This document shows, piece after piece, positions 19,132-29,101 of a DNA stretch of 64,000 bases. Position 1 is the first letter of the stretch; every line of letters starts with the position of its first letter. The notes beneath the pieces were generated by a model. The model saw nothing but the letters and a program-made list of their open reading frames with translations, did not search any database and was not told the DNA's origin. Source of the DNA: Bradyrhizobium yuanmingense (GTDB lineage Bacteria > Pseudomonadota > Alphaproteobacteria > Rhizobiales > Xanthobacteraceae); the NCBI RefSeq assembly GCF_900094575.1, contig NZ_FMAE01000003.1:620001-684000 (forward strand), given 5' to 3'. The position numbers and the translations under genes are program-made.

Positions 19132-19836
19132 TCAGTTGGTGGCCTTGCCGGCATTCACCAGCGTCGGCTTCTCGATGTAGTTATCCGCGAACAGCTTTTT
19201 CAGGTTCTCGACCTTCGGGATGTCGTTATAGACGATGTAGGGCTGGTTCGGGTGCAGCGTCAGATAATCTTGGTGATAGGCCTCCGCCGGATAGAACGCC
19301 TCCAGCGCGCCGATCTTGGTCACGATCGGCTTGTTGAACACCTTGGCGCCGTTGAGCTGGGCAATATAGGCCTCCGCGATCTTCTTCTGCTCGTCCGACG
19401 TGGTGAAGATGGCCGAGCGATATTGCGGGCCGACGTCGGGACCCTGGCGGTTGAGCTGGGTCGGGTCGTGCACCACCGAGAAGTAGATCTGCAGGATCTT
19501 GCCGTAGGAGATCTTCTTCGGGTCGTACTTGATCTCGACCACCTCGGCATGGCCGGAGCGGCCGCTCGACACGGTCTTGTAATCGGCGGTCGCCTTGGTG
19601 CCGCCGGCATAGCCGGAGACCGCGTTGACCACGCCTGCGGTGTGCTGGAAGACGCCTTGCACGCCCCAGAAGCAGCCGCCGGCGAGCACGGCGGTCTGGA
19701 CGCCGCTCGCGGGCGCCGCGTCCAATGTAGGGGCTGGGATCACGACCGCCTCCTCCGCGGCCCGCGACGGCATCACGAAAGCCAGCGTCAGGGCGGTGGT
19801 TGCGGCGAGCAGGGTGGCGAGGGCGGTTCGGCGCAT
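19132..19836 (-). CDS. msrA: Peptide-methionine (S)-S-oxide reductase, exported
   Basis: A 234-residue protein. The catalytic motif GCFWG is at residues 54-58, followed by GVFQHTAGVVNAVSGYAGG. An N-terminal signal peptide precedes it (MRRTALATLLAATTALTLAFVMPSRA), which points to the periplasm. The start at 19836 is the one that gives the signal sequence and has AGAGGA upstream. It repairs the S epimer of oxidised methionine. It is first of a two-gene unit with msrB. Confidence 0.93.
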   Translation of the reverse strand: MRRTALATLLAATTALTLAFVMPSRAAEEAVVIPAPTLDAAPASGVQTAVLAGGCFWGVQGVFQHTAGVVNAVSGYAGGTKATADYKTVSSGRSGHAEVVEIKYDPKKISYGKILQIYFSVVHDPTQLNRQGPDVGPQYRSAIFTTSDEQKKIAEAYIAQLNGAKVFNKPIVTKIGALEAFYPAEAYHQDYLTLHPNQPYIVYNDIPKVENLKKLFADNYIEKPTLVNAGKATN

Positions 19837-20083
19837 GGCATCCTCTTTCGGAAGGGCTGACAGTCTAGGGCGGTCGGGACCGGGCGAACAGCCTGCCCGG
19901 CCGCGTTTTCGCATCATCCGAGATACGGGCCGTACCGCAGATTGTTACGCCGGGGCGGACACGAGACCGTGAGGACGCGGCTGACGCGGCGACGGGCCGG
20001 CTTGGCGGGATGCGGAACTCCGCGCTAGATGAACCGGCGCGATCGGTGATCGACCAAATGGTGGCTGGAGCTGGCCTGACAAT

Positions 20084-21772
20084 ATGCTGCGCGTCGTACT
20101 CCTGATCCTGGCCGTCCTCGCCGCCGGCACTTGCTTTGCCGCGGCCGATCCCCGAGCCGGCGACGATCTCGCTTTGTGCCGCGACCGCCAGGCTGAGCTG
20201 CAGGCCCGCGCCGCCGCCTGCGAGAATCTGCTGAGCGCCGATCGCCTCACCGCCAAGGACAAGGCGATCGCCCTGTCCGCGCGTGGCAATGTCCTGCTCA
20301 ACAAGCGCGACCATGTCCACGCGATCGAGACGCTGTCCATGGCCATCGACCTCGATCCCGACAACGTCGTCGCGCTCAACCTGCGCGGCCTCGCCTATGA
20401 GCGGAGCGGGCAGGAGGATCTCGCGATGGCCGACTACAATCTCGCGCTCCGGAAACGCCCGGCCTATGGCGTTCCCTACAACAACCGCGGCGTCATCCAC
20501 GCGCGCCGCGGCGCGCTGCAGAGCGCGATCGACGATTTCAGCCTGTCGATCAAGTACACCCCGAAATTCCTGCTCGCCTGGACCAATCGCGCCCGCGCGC
20601 GCACGCTGTTGAAGGATTTCGACGGCGCCATCGCCGATTTCGCCGAGGCCGAGAAGATTGATGCGGCTGCGCCGCAGATCGCCGGCAACCGCTGCGTCAC
20701 TTACGGCATGATGGGCAAGTTCGACCGCGCCCTGGCCGATTGCAATGGCCTGATCGAAAAGCAGCCCAGGAACGCGTTCGCGATCAACAGCCGCGCCGAC
20801 GTCAACATGATGAAGGGCGATCTCGACGCCGCGCTGAAGGATTACAACACGGTCATCCAGATCAACCCGAACAATGTCCGCGCCCATTCCGGCCGCGGCC
20901 AGATCTACGAGCGCAGGAAGGATCTCGCGCAGGCCCGCGCCGATTATCGCGCCGCCGCCTATTCGCTGACGAGGTTCGACGAGACCGAGGTTGCGCGCGC
21001 CCGCGCCATGGCGCAGGAGCGGCTCGCCGCCCTGACGCCGAAGGAGGCGGCGAGCGCGACGACCGGCCGTCGCGTCGCGCTGGTGGTCGGCAACGGCGCC
21101 TACAAGAACGTCCATGCGTTGCCAAATCCGCCGCGCGACTCGAAGCTGATCGCCGGCGTGCTGCGCGACCTCGGCTTCCAGACCGTGATGGACACCAGGG
21201 ACCTCACCCGCGATGCGTTTTTCCAGACGCTGAAGGCCTTCGCCGAGGAAGCGGAAAAGGCCGATTGGGCCATGGTGTATTATGCCGGCCATGGTTTCGA
21301 GATCGGCGGGGTGAACTATCTCGTTCCGGTCGACGCCAAGCTCACCGCCGACAAGGACGCCGAGACCGAGGCCGTCGCGCTCGAGCAGGTGATCGCCGCG
21401 GTCGGCGCGGCGCGAAAAGTGCGCCTCGTGGTCCTCGATGCCTGCCGCGACAATCCGTTCGCGCCAGCCATGCAGCGCACGCTGTCGCTGAAGCTGGTCG
21501 AGAAGGGCTTTTCCAACATCGAGCCAGGTGCGGGCTTCATGGTGGTCTACGCCGCCAAGCACGGCCAGACCGCGATGGATGGCGATGGTAGCCCCAACAG
21601 CCCGTTCGCCACCGCGCTCGCGCGCGAGATCAAGCAGCCGAAGGTCGAGATCCGAAAATTGTTCGACATCGTGCGCGACGACGTCTGGGCCGCGACCAGG
21701 CACGAGCAGCAGCCGTTCACGTATGGGTCGCCGCCAGGGCGGGAAGATTTTTACTTCGTCGCGGGGAAGTAG
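20084..21772 (+). CDS. Exported TPR protein with caspase (peptidase C14) domain
   Basis: A 562-residue protein. Residues 1-22 are a signal peptide (MLRVVLLILAVLAAGTCFAAA). Residues about 60-310 hold six or seven tetratricopeptide repeats (for example ALSARGNVLLNKRDHVHAIE). Residues about 325-560 form a caspase-like domain beginning RRVALVVGNGAYKNVHALPN. The catalytic pair is visible: His403 in YYAGHGFEIGG and Cys454 in VVLDACRDNPF. Such bacterial caspase homologs cleave after basic or small residues in the few cases studied; the target here is unknown. The signal peptide suggests a periplasmic role, and the TPR part may bind a partner protein. It is divergent from msrA. Confidence 0.93.
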   Translation: MLRVVLLILAVLAAGTCFAAADPRAGDDLALCRDRQAELQARAAACENLLSADRLTAKDKAIALSARGNVLLNKRDHVHAIETLSMAIDLDPDNVVALNLRGLAYERSGQEDLAMADYNLALRKRPAYGVPYNNRGVIHARRGALQSAIDDFSLSIKYTPKFLLAWTNRARARTLLKDFDGAIADFAEAEKIDAAAPQIAGNRCVTYGMMGKFDRALADCNGLIEKQPRNAFAINSRADVNMMKGDLDAALKDYNTVIQINPNNVRAHSGRGQIYERRKDLAQARADYRAAAYSLTRFDETEVARARAMAQERLAALTPKEAASATTGRRVALVVGNGAYKNVHALPNPPRDSKLIAGVLRDLGFQTVMDTRDLTRDAFFQTLKAFAEEAEKADWAMVYYAGHGFEIGGVNYLVPVDAKLTADKDAETEAVALEQVIAAVGAARKVRLVVLDACRDNPFAPAMQRTLSLKLVEKGFSNIEPGAGFMVVYAAKHGQTAMDGDGSPNSPFATALAREIKQPKVEIRKLFDIVRDDVWAATRHEQQPFTYGSPPGREDFYFVAGK

Positions 21773-21778
21773 CCGCGC

Positions 21779-23158
21779 TCACGCCAGCGAATTGAACCAG
21801 TCGAACGCCGTCGCGTGTCCGTTCAGAACGGCCGCTTCGCCATAGAGGCTCGACAGGAACGTGCCGCGATGGCTTGCGCCATTGACCGCGACGCCCGCGG
21901 CGAAATGCCCACCGGCGGCGATTGCGGGCCGCACCAGCCGGGGATGCAGCGCCTCATCGGCCAGCCCGTAGTAAAATCTGATCGGGGAATCGTACTGCCA
22001 GTACGTCGCACCATTGCCACCAAGGCGGCGCAGCAATGCGCTGTTGGTCTCGTTGGTGAAGCGATCGAAGAAGCCTTCGACCAGGAAATCGCCGGCGGGC
22101 GGAATGCTCTTCGCGATCTCGCCCTCGAGGCTGTAATCGGACCAGTATTTCTCCGCGAAGGCTTGATATTGGAGCTTGACCGCCGTCTTGAATAAGTCGG
22201 TCAGCCCGTAGTAGCGGCGATAGCTGCCGAGCAGGACGATCAGGCAGGGTGTGATCCAGGCCGGCGGCATCGGGTAGGAGGTTTCCGAGGCCGGAATATA
22301 GGCCGTGGGGTTCGTCCAATAGTGAAAGCTCTCGGCGAGATCATTGAACGGACTCTGTGTGGCGGTCGCCCGCACCTTGATGCCGCGGCGCTGCAGCTCC
22401 TGTTTCAGCCACCGCGTGTTCAAGGCGCCTTGCGACCAACCGTTCAGGAACAGGTTTGATTGGCGCAGGCTCAGTGTCCGCAATTCGTGCAACCCTGCCG
22501 TCAGGATGTCGAGGCAGCATTGCACCGTCGCGCCCTTCACGGCATAGGCTTCGCTCCGACCGTTGCGATAAGGGCCCTTGCCGACATAATCGGCCGCGAC
22601 GACCGCATAGCCGTTGCCGGCGAAGCGCTGAATATTGAACAGGGTCTCGATCGAATCGACATTGTCGCGCAGCTCGTAATTTTCGTCCTTCAGCCGCAGC
22701 AGGTTCGACGGGACCTGATCGAAGGAGAGGATCGTGCCGTGCTGCCATGACAGGAGCGGCAAGGTGCCGCGCGCGCCGACCGGAACCGCAAGCAGGCCGC
22801 TGACCTTGACGCGTTCTCCGATATCCGGGATGCGCGTGGAGGTGACGATGCGCCGCAGCTCCACGTCGTTTCGTGCCGCATATCTTTCGGGAAAGGCAGC
22901 TGGCAGGATATTGCCTTCGTTGAAGACGGCATAGAACTTTGCGGCCAGCGTATTGAGCCGTTCCTTGGAGACGCGCACAGGCTTGCCCGCATCCGTGCGT
23001 CGTACCTGCGCCGGCAATGCAAAAGCGGTGTCCGGAATTGTGCTCGAGAGCGCAAGGCCCGCTGCCGCGCTTCCGGACTTGAGGAAGCTCCGGCGGCTCA
23101 CTGCAACATCATCGAGCCGGCGATCGAGGTCATCAGGCTTTGTCGCGCGAGAGGTCAT
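21779..23158 (-). CDS. Tat-exported alpha/beta hydrolase
   Basis: A 459-residue protein with a twin-arginine signal (VSRRSFLKSGSAAAGLALSS), so it is probably exported folded. The fold has the early strand LPLLSWQHGT, YAVVAADYVGKGPYRNG and the nucleophile elbow LNGWSQGALN (G-x-S-x-G, near residue 240). The late histidine is near GASHRG at the C-terminus. The nearest known class is secretory lipase or prolyl-oligopeptidase-like hydrolases. The start at 23158 gives the Tat signal. Its stop is 6 bases from the end of the convergent caspase gene. Confidence 0.82.
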   Translation of the reverse strand: MTSRATKPDDLDRRLDDVAVSRRSFLKSGSAAAGLALSSTIPDTAFALPAQVRRTDAGKPVRVSKERLNTLAAKFYAVFNEGNILPAAFPERYAARNDVELRRIVTSTRIPDIGERVKVSGLLAVPVGARGTLPLLSWQHGTILSFDQVPSNLLRLKDENYELRDNVDSIETLFNIQRFAGNGYAVVAADYVGKGPYRNGRSEAYAVKGATVQCCLDILTAGLHELRTLSLRQSNLFLNGWSQGALNTRWLKQELQRRGIKVRATATQSPFNDLAESFHYWTNPTAYIPASETSYPMPPAWITPCLIVLLGSYRRYYGLTDLFKTAVKLQYQAFAEKYWSDYSLEGEIAKSIPPAGDFLVEGFFDRFTNETNSALLRRLGGNGATYWQYDSPIRFYYGLADEALHPRLVRPAIAAGGHFAAGVAVNGASHRGTFLSSLYGEAAVLNGHATAFDWFNSLA

Positions 23159-23250
23159 GCGTTCCACTCCGAGGCAGATCGCAAGCTGATACAGCACAAA
23201 GCCTAGCGGGCGGTGAACGCACCTCGTCGTGGCTGCTCATTGTGCGGGTC

Positions 23251-23310
23251 CGTGGCCCGGATGAGCGCAGCTACAAGCGGCGGATATCGCTACGCTCATC
23301 CGCGCTACGG
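23251..23310. repeat. Degenerate intergenic inverted repeat
   Basis: GGATGAGCGCAGCTAC and GCTACGCTCATCC form an imperfect palindrome between the hydrolase start and the helicase stop. It resembles another common Bradyrhizobium intergenic repeat type (GATGAGCG / CGCTCATC). Confidence 0.45.
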
Positions 23311-23315
23311 CAGCT

Positions 23316-24431
23316 TCATACCACCACGCTCAGCCGTTTCGCGGCACGCGTGATGCCGGTATAGAGCCACCGCGCCCGCGAATCCTGGAACGCAAAGCTC
23401 TCGTCGAACAGCACGACGTCGTCCCATTGCGAGCCCTGCGATTTGTGCACGGTCAGGACGTAGCCGTAGTCGAACTCGTCATAGGGCTTGCGCTGCTCCC
23501 AAGCGATCTGCTCGACGCCGCCCTCGAAGCAATCGGCGCGCACTGAGACCTTGGTCACCTTGTGACCGAAATCCTCATCCGGCGACAACCGCATTGAGAG
23601 GATGCGCGATTTCGATCGCGAGGTGTTGCGCGACTTGACGCGCCACAGGCCGCCATTGAACAGGCCCTTCTTGCGGTTGTTGCGCAGGCACACCAGCTTG
23701 TCGCCGGCGACCGGGAACTGGTCCTCGATGTTCTGGCGCTGGCGCACCCGCATGTTGTAGGCGCGGCGCGTGTTGTTGCGGCCGACCAGGATCTGGTCGG
23801 CGCCCATGACGCGATCGGGATCGAGCTCCTTGCGCGAGACGACCTCGCTCTCGCCGTAACGGCCAATGTCGAGCTCGCGTCCCTCGCGGACGTCCATCGA
23901 CATCCGCACGATCGGATCGTCCTGGGCCTGGCGATGCACCTCGGTCAGCATCGCGTCCGGCTCGGAATTGGTGAAGAAGCCGCCGCCCTGGATCGGAGGC
24001 AACTGCGCGGGATCGCCGAGCACCAGCAGCGGACAGTCGAACGACATCAGGTCGCGCCCCAATTCGGCATCGACCATCGAGCATTCGTCGATTACGATCA
24101 GCTTCGCCTTCGACGCCGGCGCATCGTCCCACAATTCGAAGCTCGGCTGCTCCTCGCCGGATTCGCGGGCGCGGTAGATCAGCGAATGGATGGTGGAGGC
24201 GCCGTCGCAGCCCTTGTTGCGCATGACGAGGGCCGCCTTGCCGGTGAAGGCGGCGAACTTCACCTCGCCGTCGACGCCCTCGGCGATGTGCCGCGCCAAC
24301 GTGGTCTTGCCGGTGCCGGCAAAGCCGAACAGGCGGAACACCGGCGGCGTGCCGCCCCGTCCCGGCTTGGCCTTGAGCCAGTCGCCGACGGCCTTGAGCG
24401 CAGCATCCTGATGCGGGGTGAAAGTGGCCAT
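23316..24431 (-). CDS. ATP-dependent helicase, Dda/RecD-like (superfamily 1B)
   Basis: A 371-residue DNA helicase. Motif I is GFAGTGKT (residues 36-43), motif II LIVIDECSMVDAE, motif III VLGDPAQLPP. The C-terminal UvrD_C_2 part has LTVHKSQGSQWDDVVLFDES and the arginine finger motif WLYTGITRAAKRL. This short architecture, without the RecD N-terminal domains, is close to phage T4 Dda. It is likely cytoplasmic and acts in 5'-3' unwinding. The start at 24431 is chosen because the upstream frame runs through a repeat. Confidence 0.9.
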   Translation of the reverse strand: MATFTPHQDAALKAVGDWLKAKPGRGGTPPVFRLFGFAGTGKTTLARHIAEGVDGEVKFAAFTGKAALVMRNKGCDGASTIHSLIYRARESGEEQPSFELWDDAPASKAKLIVIDECSMVDAELGRDLMSFDCPLLVLGDPAQLPPIQGGGFFTNSEPDAMLTEVHRQAQDDPIVRMSMDVREGRELDIGRYGESEVVSRKELDPDRVMGADQILVGRNNTRRAYNMRVRQRQNIEDQFPVAGDKLVCLRNNRKKGLFNGGLWRVKSRNTSRSKSRILSMRLSPDEDFGHKVTKVSVRADCFEGGVEQIAWEQRKPYDEFDYGYVLTVHKSQGSQWDDVVLFDESFAFQDSRARWLYTGITRAAKRLSVVV

Positions 24432-24541
24432 GTCTGTCTTGAGGGAGCGGCGAATGAGGCGATTCGCCTTCCCCCAAACTAACCATTCGCCCCGCTGGTT
24501 CAAGCGCGGGCCCGTCGCATTTGAAGTCCGTTCCCGGCCGC

Positions 24542-24669
24542 CATCCTTCGAGACGCCCGCCTTTGGCGGGCCCTCAGGATGAGGGCTGAGTGCGCGGCGG
24601 CATTTTTGGCGGGCAAGATGCCGTTGAGCCTCATCCTGAGGAGGCTGCGAAGCAGCCATCTCGAAGGAC
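24542..24669. repeat. Intergenic repeat, family E (CATCCTTCGAGACGC)
   Basis: A long imperfect palindrome: the left end CATCCTTCGAGACG pairs with CTCGAAGGACG on the right, and internal CCTCAGGATGAGG / CCTCATCCTGAGG arms are present. It separates the helicase and napC. Confidence 0.85.
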
Positions 24670-24697
24670 GAGGCGTTCACTCAGGCGTCGCCAAACC

Positions 24698-25351
24698 CTA
24701 CTGCCAGCCGGGAACGCCGCGCATGTCGGGCAGCTGGTGGGCGATGCCCTTGTGGCAGTCGATGCAGGTCTTTTCCTTGGTGAACAGGAAGCGCTGGTGC
24801 GCCACCGAGGCCCGCGGCGACTGCTTCGTGATGTCCATGGAATCGGCGCTGTGGCAGTTGCGGCATTCCAGCGAGTCGTTGGCCTTGAAGCGCGCCCATT
24901 CGTGCGCGGCGAGCTCGAGCCGGTGATCCTGGAATTTCTCGCGGGTGTCGATCGTGCCGAAGATCTTGCCCCAGACCTCCTTGGAGGCCTGCATCTTTCG
25001 CGCGATCTTGTCGGTCCAGTTGTGCGGCACGTGGCAGTCCGGGCAGGTCGCGCGCACGCCGGAGCGGTTGGTGAAGTGGACGGTCGACTTCAGCTCGGCG
25101 TAGACATTGTCCTTCATCTCGTGGCAGCCGGTGCAGAACTTCTCGGTGTTGGTGATCTCCAGCGCGGTGTTGAAGCCGCCCCAGAAGATCACTCCGGCGA
25201 CGAAACCGGCCAGCACCAGGGTGCCGAGCGCGAACACCGAGCTCGGCCGGGTCAGCACCTGCCACAGCTCGAGCAGGAACGCCCGGCTGCGCGCGATGAC
25301 GCCGCGCTTGGCATTCAGCTCCGCGTTGGGATCGTCGGCAGTCGTCGTCAT
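24698..25351 (-). CDS. napC: Periplasmic nitrate reductase, membrane tetraheme cytochrome c NapC
   Basis: A 217-residue NapC/NirT-type quinol dehydrogenase. One N-terminal membrane anchor is at about residues 40-60 ([18 protein letters not shown]). Four heme sites follow: CTGCH, CPDCH, CRNCH and CIDCH. It takes electrons from the quinol pool and gives them to NapB/NapA in the periplasm. Its ATG overlaps the napB stop (ATGA), indicating coupled translation. It is the last gene of the operon. Confidence 0.96.
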   Translation of the reverse strand: MTTTADDPNAELNAKRGVIARSRAFLLELWQVLTRPSSVFALGTLVLAGFVAGVIFWGGFNTALEITNTEKFCTGCHEMKDNVYAELKSTVHFTNRSGVRATCPDCHVPHNWTDKIARKMQASKEVWGKIFGTIDTREKFQDHRLELAAHEWARFKANDSLECRNCHSADSMDITKQSPRASVAHQRFLFTKEKTCIDCHKGIAHQLPDMRGVPGWQ

Positions 25352-25818
25352 CTGCGGCCACCCGGGCTTGCGCGCGACAGCAGCGTGTCGATGTCGGTGA
25401 AATCGTTGCTGACCGGCGGATTGGCGGTGTTCTGCGGCACGTGGCATTCGGTGCAGAAGAAGCGGCGCGGCGAGACCGAGGCCAGGAACTGGCCGTCGCG
25501 ATCCATGAAGTGCGTGATCGACACCATCGGCGCCTGCGACTCCGCCGTGCGCGCCCGTGCATGGCAGGACAGGCATTTGTTGCCGTTGAGATCGACCTGA
25601 TAGCCGTCGATATTGTGCGGGATGACGGGCGGCTGCTCCGGATAGTTGCGCACCTCCTTCTCGGAGGTGTTGCGGTTCGGCAGCATCGGCGGCGCCGGGC
25701 CCTCGTCGTTGAGCGGGGTCGGGCCGCGCAGGCCGGAGCTCACGGTCTGCGCCGTCAGCGAGCTTGTGCCGGCTGCGATCGCGAAGGCGAGCAGGATGAT
25801 TGCGGATCGTTTCATCAT
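25348..25818 (-). CDS. napB: Periplasmic nitrate reductase, diheme cytochrome c NapB
   Basis: A 156-residue protein with a signal peptide ([24 protein letters not shown]). Two heme sites, CLSCH and CTECH, are present together with the conserved [24 protein letters not shown] block. It forms the NapAB complex and carries electrons from NapC. The start at 25818 overlaps the napA stop (ATGATGA); an ATG one codon later is equally possible. Confidence 0.96.
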   Translation of the reverse strand: MMKRSAIILLAFAIAAGTSSLTAQTVSSGLRGPTPLNDEGPAPPMLPNRNTSEKEVRNYPEQPPVIPHNIDGYQVDLNGNKCLSCHARARTAESQAPMVSITHFMDRDGQFLASVSPRRFFCTECHVPQNTANPPVSNDFTDIDTLLSRASPGGRR

Positions 25819-28328
25819 GACATGTTCACCCGCTCGATGCGCACGGCGCATTTCTTGAAGTCGGTCTGCAGCGAGATCGGATCGGTGGCGTCGAGCGTCA
25901 CCTTGTTGATCAGCTTGGATTCGTCGAACCACGGCACGAAGACGAGGCCGCGCGGCGGCCGGTCGCGGCCGCGCGTCTCGACGCGGGCGCGGATGAAGCC
26001 GCGGCGGGAGACCACCTTCACCTCGTCGCCGCGGCGCAGCTTCGCCTCCTGCGCATCGTCCGGATGCATGAAGCAGACCGCTTCTGGAAAAGCCTTGAAC
26101 AGTTCGGGCACGCGGCGCGTCATGGTGCCGGAATGCCAGTGCTCCAGCACGCGGCCGGTCGAGAGCCAGTAGGGATATTCGTTGTCGGGCGATTCCGCCG
26201 GCGGCTCGTAGGGCAGCGCGAAGATGCGGGCCTTGCCGTCGGCATGGCCGTAGAACTGCACGTTGGTGCCCTGCTTGACGTAGGGGTCGCTGCCTTCGCG
26301 GAAGCGCCACTTGGTCTCCTGGCCGTTGACGACGGGCCAGCGCAGGCCGCGCTCCCGGTGATAGGTGTCGAACGGCGCGAGGTCGTGGCCATGGCCGCGG
26401 CCGAACTGAGCATATTCCTCGAACAGGCCCTTGTGGACGTAGAAGCCGAACGCCTTGGATTCGTCGTTGGCATAGCCCGGCTCGATATCGGTGACCGGGA
26501 ATTTGTCGACCTGGCCATTCTTGTAGAGCACGTCGAACAGGGTCTTGCCGCGATATTCCGGCTTCTTGGCGATCAGCTCCGCGGGCCAGACCTCCTCGAT
26601 TCTAAAGCGCTTGGAGAACTCCATGAGTTGCCAGAGATCCGACTTCGAATCGCCCGGCGCGGGGACGAGCTGGTGCCAGAACTGGGTGCGCCGCTCGGCA
26701 TTGCCGTAGGCGCCTTCCTTCTCCACCCACATCGCGGTGGGCAGGATCAGATCGGCGGCGAGCGCCGTCACGGTTGGATAGGCATCGGAGACCACGATGA
26801 AATTGTCGGGGTTGCGGAAGCCTGGATAGATCTCCTCGTTGACGTTGGGACCGGCCTGCAGGTTGTTGTTGACCTGCACCCAATAGGCGTTGATCAGGCC
26901 GTCCTTCAGCATCCGGCTTTGCAGCACGGCGTGCGCGCCCGGCTTGTCCGGAATGGTGCCTTCGGGCAGCTGCCAGATCTGCTCCGTGTGGTCGCGATGC
27001 TTCTTGTTGGTCACCACCATGTCCGCGGGCAGACGGTGCGAGAAGGTGCCGACCTCGCGCGCGGTGCCGCAGGCCGAGGGCTGGCCGGTCAGCGAGAACG
27101 GGCTGTTGCCGGGCGCGGAGATCTTTCCGGTCAAAAGGTGGATGTTGTAGACGAGGTTGTTGCACCAGACGCCGCGGGTGTGCTGGTTGAAGCCCATGGT
27201 CCAGAACGAGACCACTTTTGTCTTCGGGTCGGCATACAACTCGGCCAGCGCCTCGAGCCGGTTCAGCGGCACGCCCGACATTTGGGCGGCTTTCTCCAGC
27301 GTGTACTCCGACACGAACTTGGCGAATTCGTCATAGCTCATGTCGGTGGCGTCGTTGGGTTTCGCCGCGCCCGTCGCCTTCTTCTGCAGCGGATGCTCGG
27401 GCCGCAGGCCGTAGCCGATGTCGGTCTGGCCGCGCTTGAACACGGTATGTGCGGCAACGAAGTCCTTGTTGACGCGACCGGTCTTGATGATGTGGTTGGC
27501 GATGGCGTTGAGGATGTACAGGTCGGTGTGCGGCTTGAACACCATGCCGATGTCGGCGAGGTCGAACGAGCGGTGCTCGAAGGTGGAGAGCACGGCGACG
27601 CGGACATGCGGTGCGGACAGCCGGCGGTCGGCGATGCGCGTCCACAGGATCGGATGCATCTCCGCCATGTTGGAGCCCCACAGCACGAAGGCATCGGTGG
27701 CCTCGATGTCGTCGTAGCAGCCGGCCGGCTCGTCGATGCCGAAGGTGCGCATCATGCCGGCGACCGCCGAGGCCATGCAGTGCCGCGCATTGGGATCGAT
27801 GTTGTTGGTGCGGAAGCCGGCCTTGAACAGCTTGACGGCGGCATAGCCTTCCCAGATCGTCCACTGGCCGGAGCCGAACATGGCGACGCCGTTGGGGCCG
27901 CGCTTCTTGATCGCTTCCTTCCACTTCAGCTCCATGATGTCGAAGGCTTCGGTCCAGGTGACGGGCGTGAACTCGCCGTTCTTGTCGTACTTGCCGCCCG
28001 TCTTGCGCAGCATCGGCTGCGTCAGCCGGTCATGGCCGTACATGATCTTGGAGAGGAAGTAGCCCTTGACGCAGTTGAGGCCGCGATTGACCTCGGCCTT
28101 GATGTCGCCATGGGTGGCGACGACGCGGTTGTCCTTGGTCGCGACCATCACCGAGCAGCCTGTGCCGCAGAAGCGGCAGGCGGCCTTGTCCCATTTCAAT
28201 TCGCTCTCCTTCCGCTCGGCGGCGAGGTTGGCGGCGAGCGCCGGTGCCGGCAGGCCGGCGGCGGCCGCGGCGATCGCGGCGGCCTCGAGCTTGAGCATCT
28301 GGCGGCGGTCGAGCTTCGGCGATGTCAT
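25815..28328 (-). CDS. napA: Periplasmic nitrate reductase catalytic subunit NapA
   Basis: An 837-residue molybdoenzyme that reduces nitrate to nitrite. The N-terminus has a Tat signal ([19 protein letters not shown]). The [4Fe-4S] cluster motif is [15 protein letters not shown] with the fourth cysteine in GLNCVKG. The bis-MGD region includes [12 protein letters not shown], with the cysteine that ligates molybdenum, and [13 protein letters not shown]. The C-terminal molydopterin-dinucleotide-binding domain ends in [13 protein letters not shown]. The start at 28328 is 16 bases after napD. Full length for the family. Confidence 0.97.
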   Translation of the reverse strand: MTSPKLDRRQMLKLEAAAIAAAAAGLPAPALAANLAAERKESELKWDKAACRFCGTGCSVMVATKDNRVVATHGDIKAEVNRGLNCVKGYFLSKIMYGHDRLTQPMLRKTGGKYDKNGEFTPVTWTEAFDIMELKWKEAIKKRGPNGVAMFGSGQWTIWEGYAAVKLFKAGFRTNNIDPNARHCMASAVAGMMRTFGIDEPAGCYDDIEATDAFVLWGSNMAEMHPILWTRIADRRLSAPHVRVAVLSTFEHRSFDLADIGMVFKPHTDLYILNAIANHIIKTGRVNKDFVAAHTVFKRGQTDIGYGLRPEHPLQKKATGAAKPNDATDMSYDEFAKFVSEYTLEKAAQMSGVPLNRLEALAELYADPKTKVVSFWTMGFNQHTRGVWCNNLVYNIHLLTGKISAPGNSPFSLTGQPSACGTAREVGTFSHRLPADMVVTNKKHRDHTEQIWQLPEGTIPDKPGAHAVLQSRMLKDGLINAYWVQVNNNLQAGPNVNEEIYPGFRNPDNFIVVSDAYPTVTALAADLILPTAMWVEKEGAYGNAERRTQFWHQLVPAPGDSKSDLWQLMEFSKRFRIEEVWPAELIAKKPEYRGKTLFDVLYKNGQVDKFPVTDIEPGYANDESKAFGFYVHKGLFEEYAQFGRGHGHDLAPFDTYHRERGLRWPVVNGQETKWRFREGSDPYVKQGTNVQFYGHADGKARIFALPYEPPAESPDNEYPYWLSTGRVLEHWHSGTMTRRVPELFKAFPEAVCFMHPDDAQEAKLRRGDEVKVVSRRGFIRARVETRGRDRPPRGLVFVPWFDESKLINKVTLDATDPISLQTDFKKCAVRIERVNMS

Positions 28329-28344
28329 GATGGCTCTTCCTGAC

Positions 28345-28659
28345 TCAGGCGGTTTCAATGGCGTGGAAGACGAGCGCTGCGGAATAGACGTTCGGCAGCG
28401 ACTGGATGGTGTTGAGCATGGTGCCAAGGCTGCCGGCATCCGCCGCTTCAGCCACGACGACGAGCTTTCCGCGCGCGTCGCGGCCGTGGATCTCGCAGCC
28501 GGGCAGCGCGGCAATCTCGGCTTCGAGTTCGGCAAGGCGTTCGGGCCGCGCCTGCACGATGATGCTGGCGATCTCGGCGCCCGGCGGCGCGATGACGCGG
28601 TCGGCGCTGAGCACCCGGCCGGTGATCAAGGCGCGGCGGTTGAGTGTGGCGTGAGCCAT
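28345..28659 (-). CDS. napD: NapA maturation chaperone NapD
   Basis: A 104-residue cytoplasmic protein of the NapD family, recognisable from [45 protein letters not shown] and [13 protein letters not shown]. NapD binds the Tat signal of NapA and holds it back until the cofactor is inserted. It lies between napE and napA, the usual order. Confidence 0.92.
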   Translation of the reverse strand: MAHATLNRRALITGRVLSADRVIAPPGAEIASIIVQARPERLAELEAEIAALPGCEIHGRDARGKLVVVAEAADAGSLGTMLNTIQSLPNVYSAALVFHAIETA

Positions 28660-28685
28660 GATGCCTGTCTTTCGCTAGTTGCCGA

Positions 28686-28871
28686 TCAATGCGGGGAGGG
28701 CGGCGGGCCGGGAGGGCCGGCGAACATCTGGTAGATCCAGACGCCGAGCCCGTAACTGCCGACCGTCCCGACCGCGAGGACGGGCATCACGATCGCGGTC
28801 AGGAACAGGAAGGCGAAAATCTCCATGCGCTTACGGCGCACGCGCGACGTCGTGTCGTCAGGGGCCGACAT
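28686..28871 (-). CDS. napE: Periplasmic nitrate reductase accessory membrane protein NapE
   Basis: A 61-residue protein with one membrane segment (IFAFLFLTAIVMPVLAVGTVGSYGLGVWIYQM). This is the NapE/TorE signature and length. It is the first gene of napEDABC. The start at 28871 (MSAPDD) is preferred over the upstream frame that runs to 28931. Its exact role in nitrate reduction is unsettled. Confidence 0.9.
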   Translation of the reverse strand: MSAPDDTTSRVRRKRMEIFAFLFLTAIVMPVLAVGTVGSYGLGVWIYQMFAGPPGPPPSPH

Positions 28872-28958
28872 ATTCGGTCTCTTGAAGCTGTGGGGAATCG
28901 TGACGGCATCCGGGCCGTCGCCTTGCTGCACTTTAGATACGTTCCACCCGACAGCGCG

Positions 28959-28972
28959 TTGATTTGGATCAA
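28959..28972. promoter_or_regulatory. FixK/FNR-type anaerobox
   Basis: TTGAT-N4-ATCAA, a perfect match to the consensus. Its centre is about 94 bases before the napE start codon, a spacing compatible with activation of napEDABC by FixK2 under low oxygen. It also lies about 130 bases upstream of the divergent monooxygenase gene. Confidence 0.88.
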
Positions 28973-29101
28973 TGTCGGTTGGCTGCCTCTCGCTGCGCCG
29001 GAGGATGGATCGTCTCCCACGTGGCGGAATTGCGCATCCGTAGACAGCGTCGCCTCGCGCATTAAGATGCCGTTAACAACAACAAGCGGGAGAGCGACGC
29101 C

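Noticed and set aside
26064..28343. 759-residue frame antisense to napA
   Set aside because: napA is certain on the other strand, and this frame has no domain.
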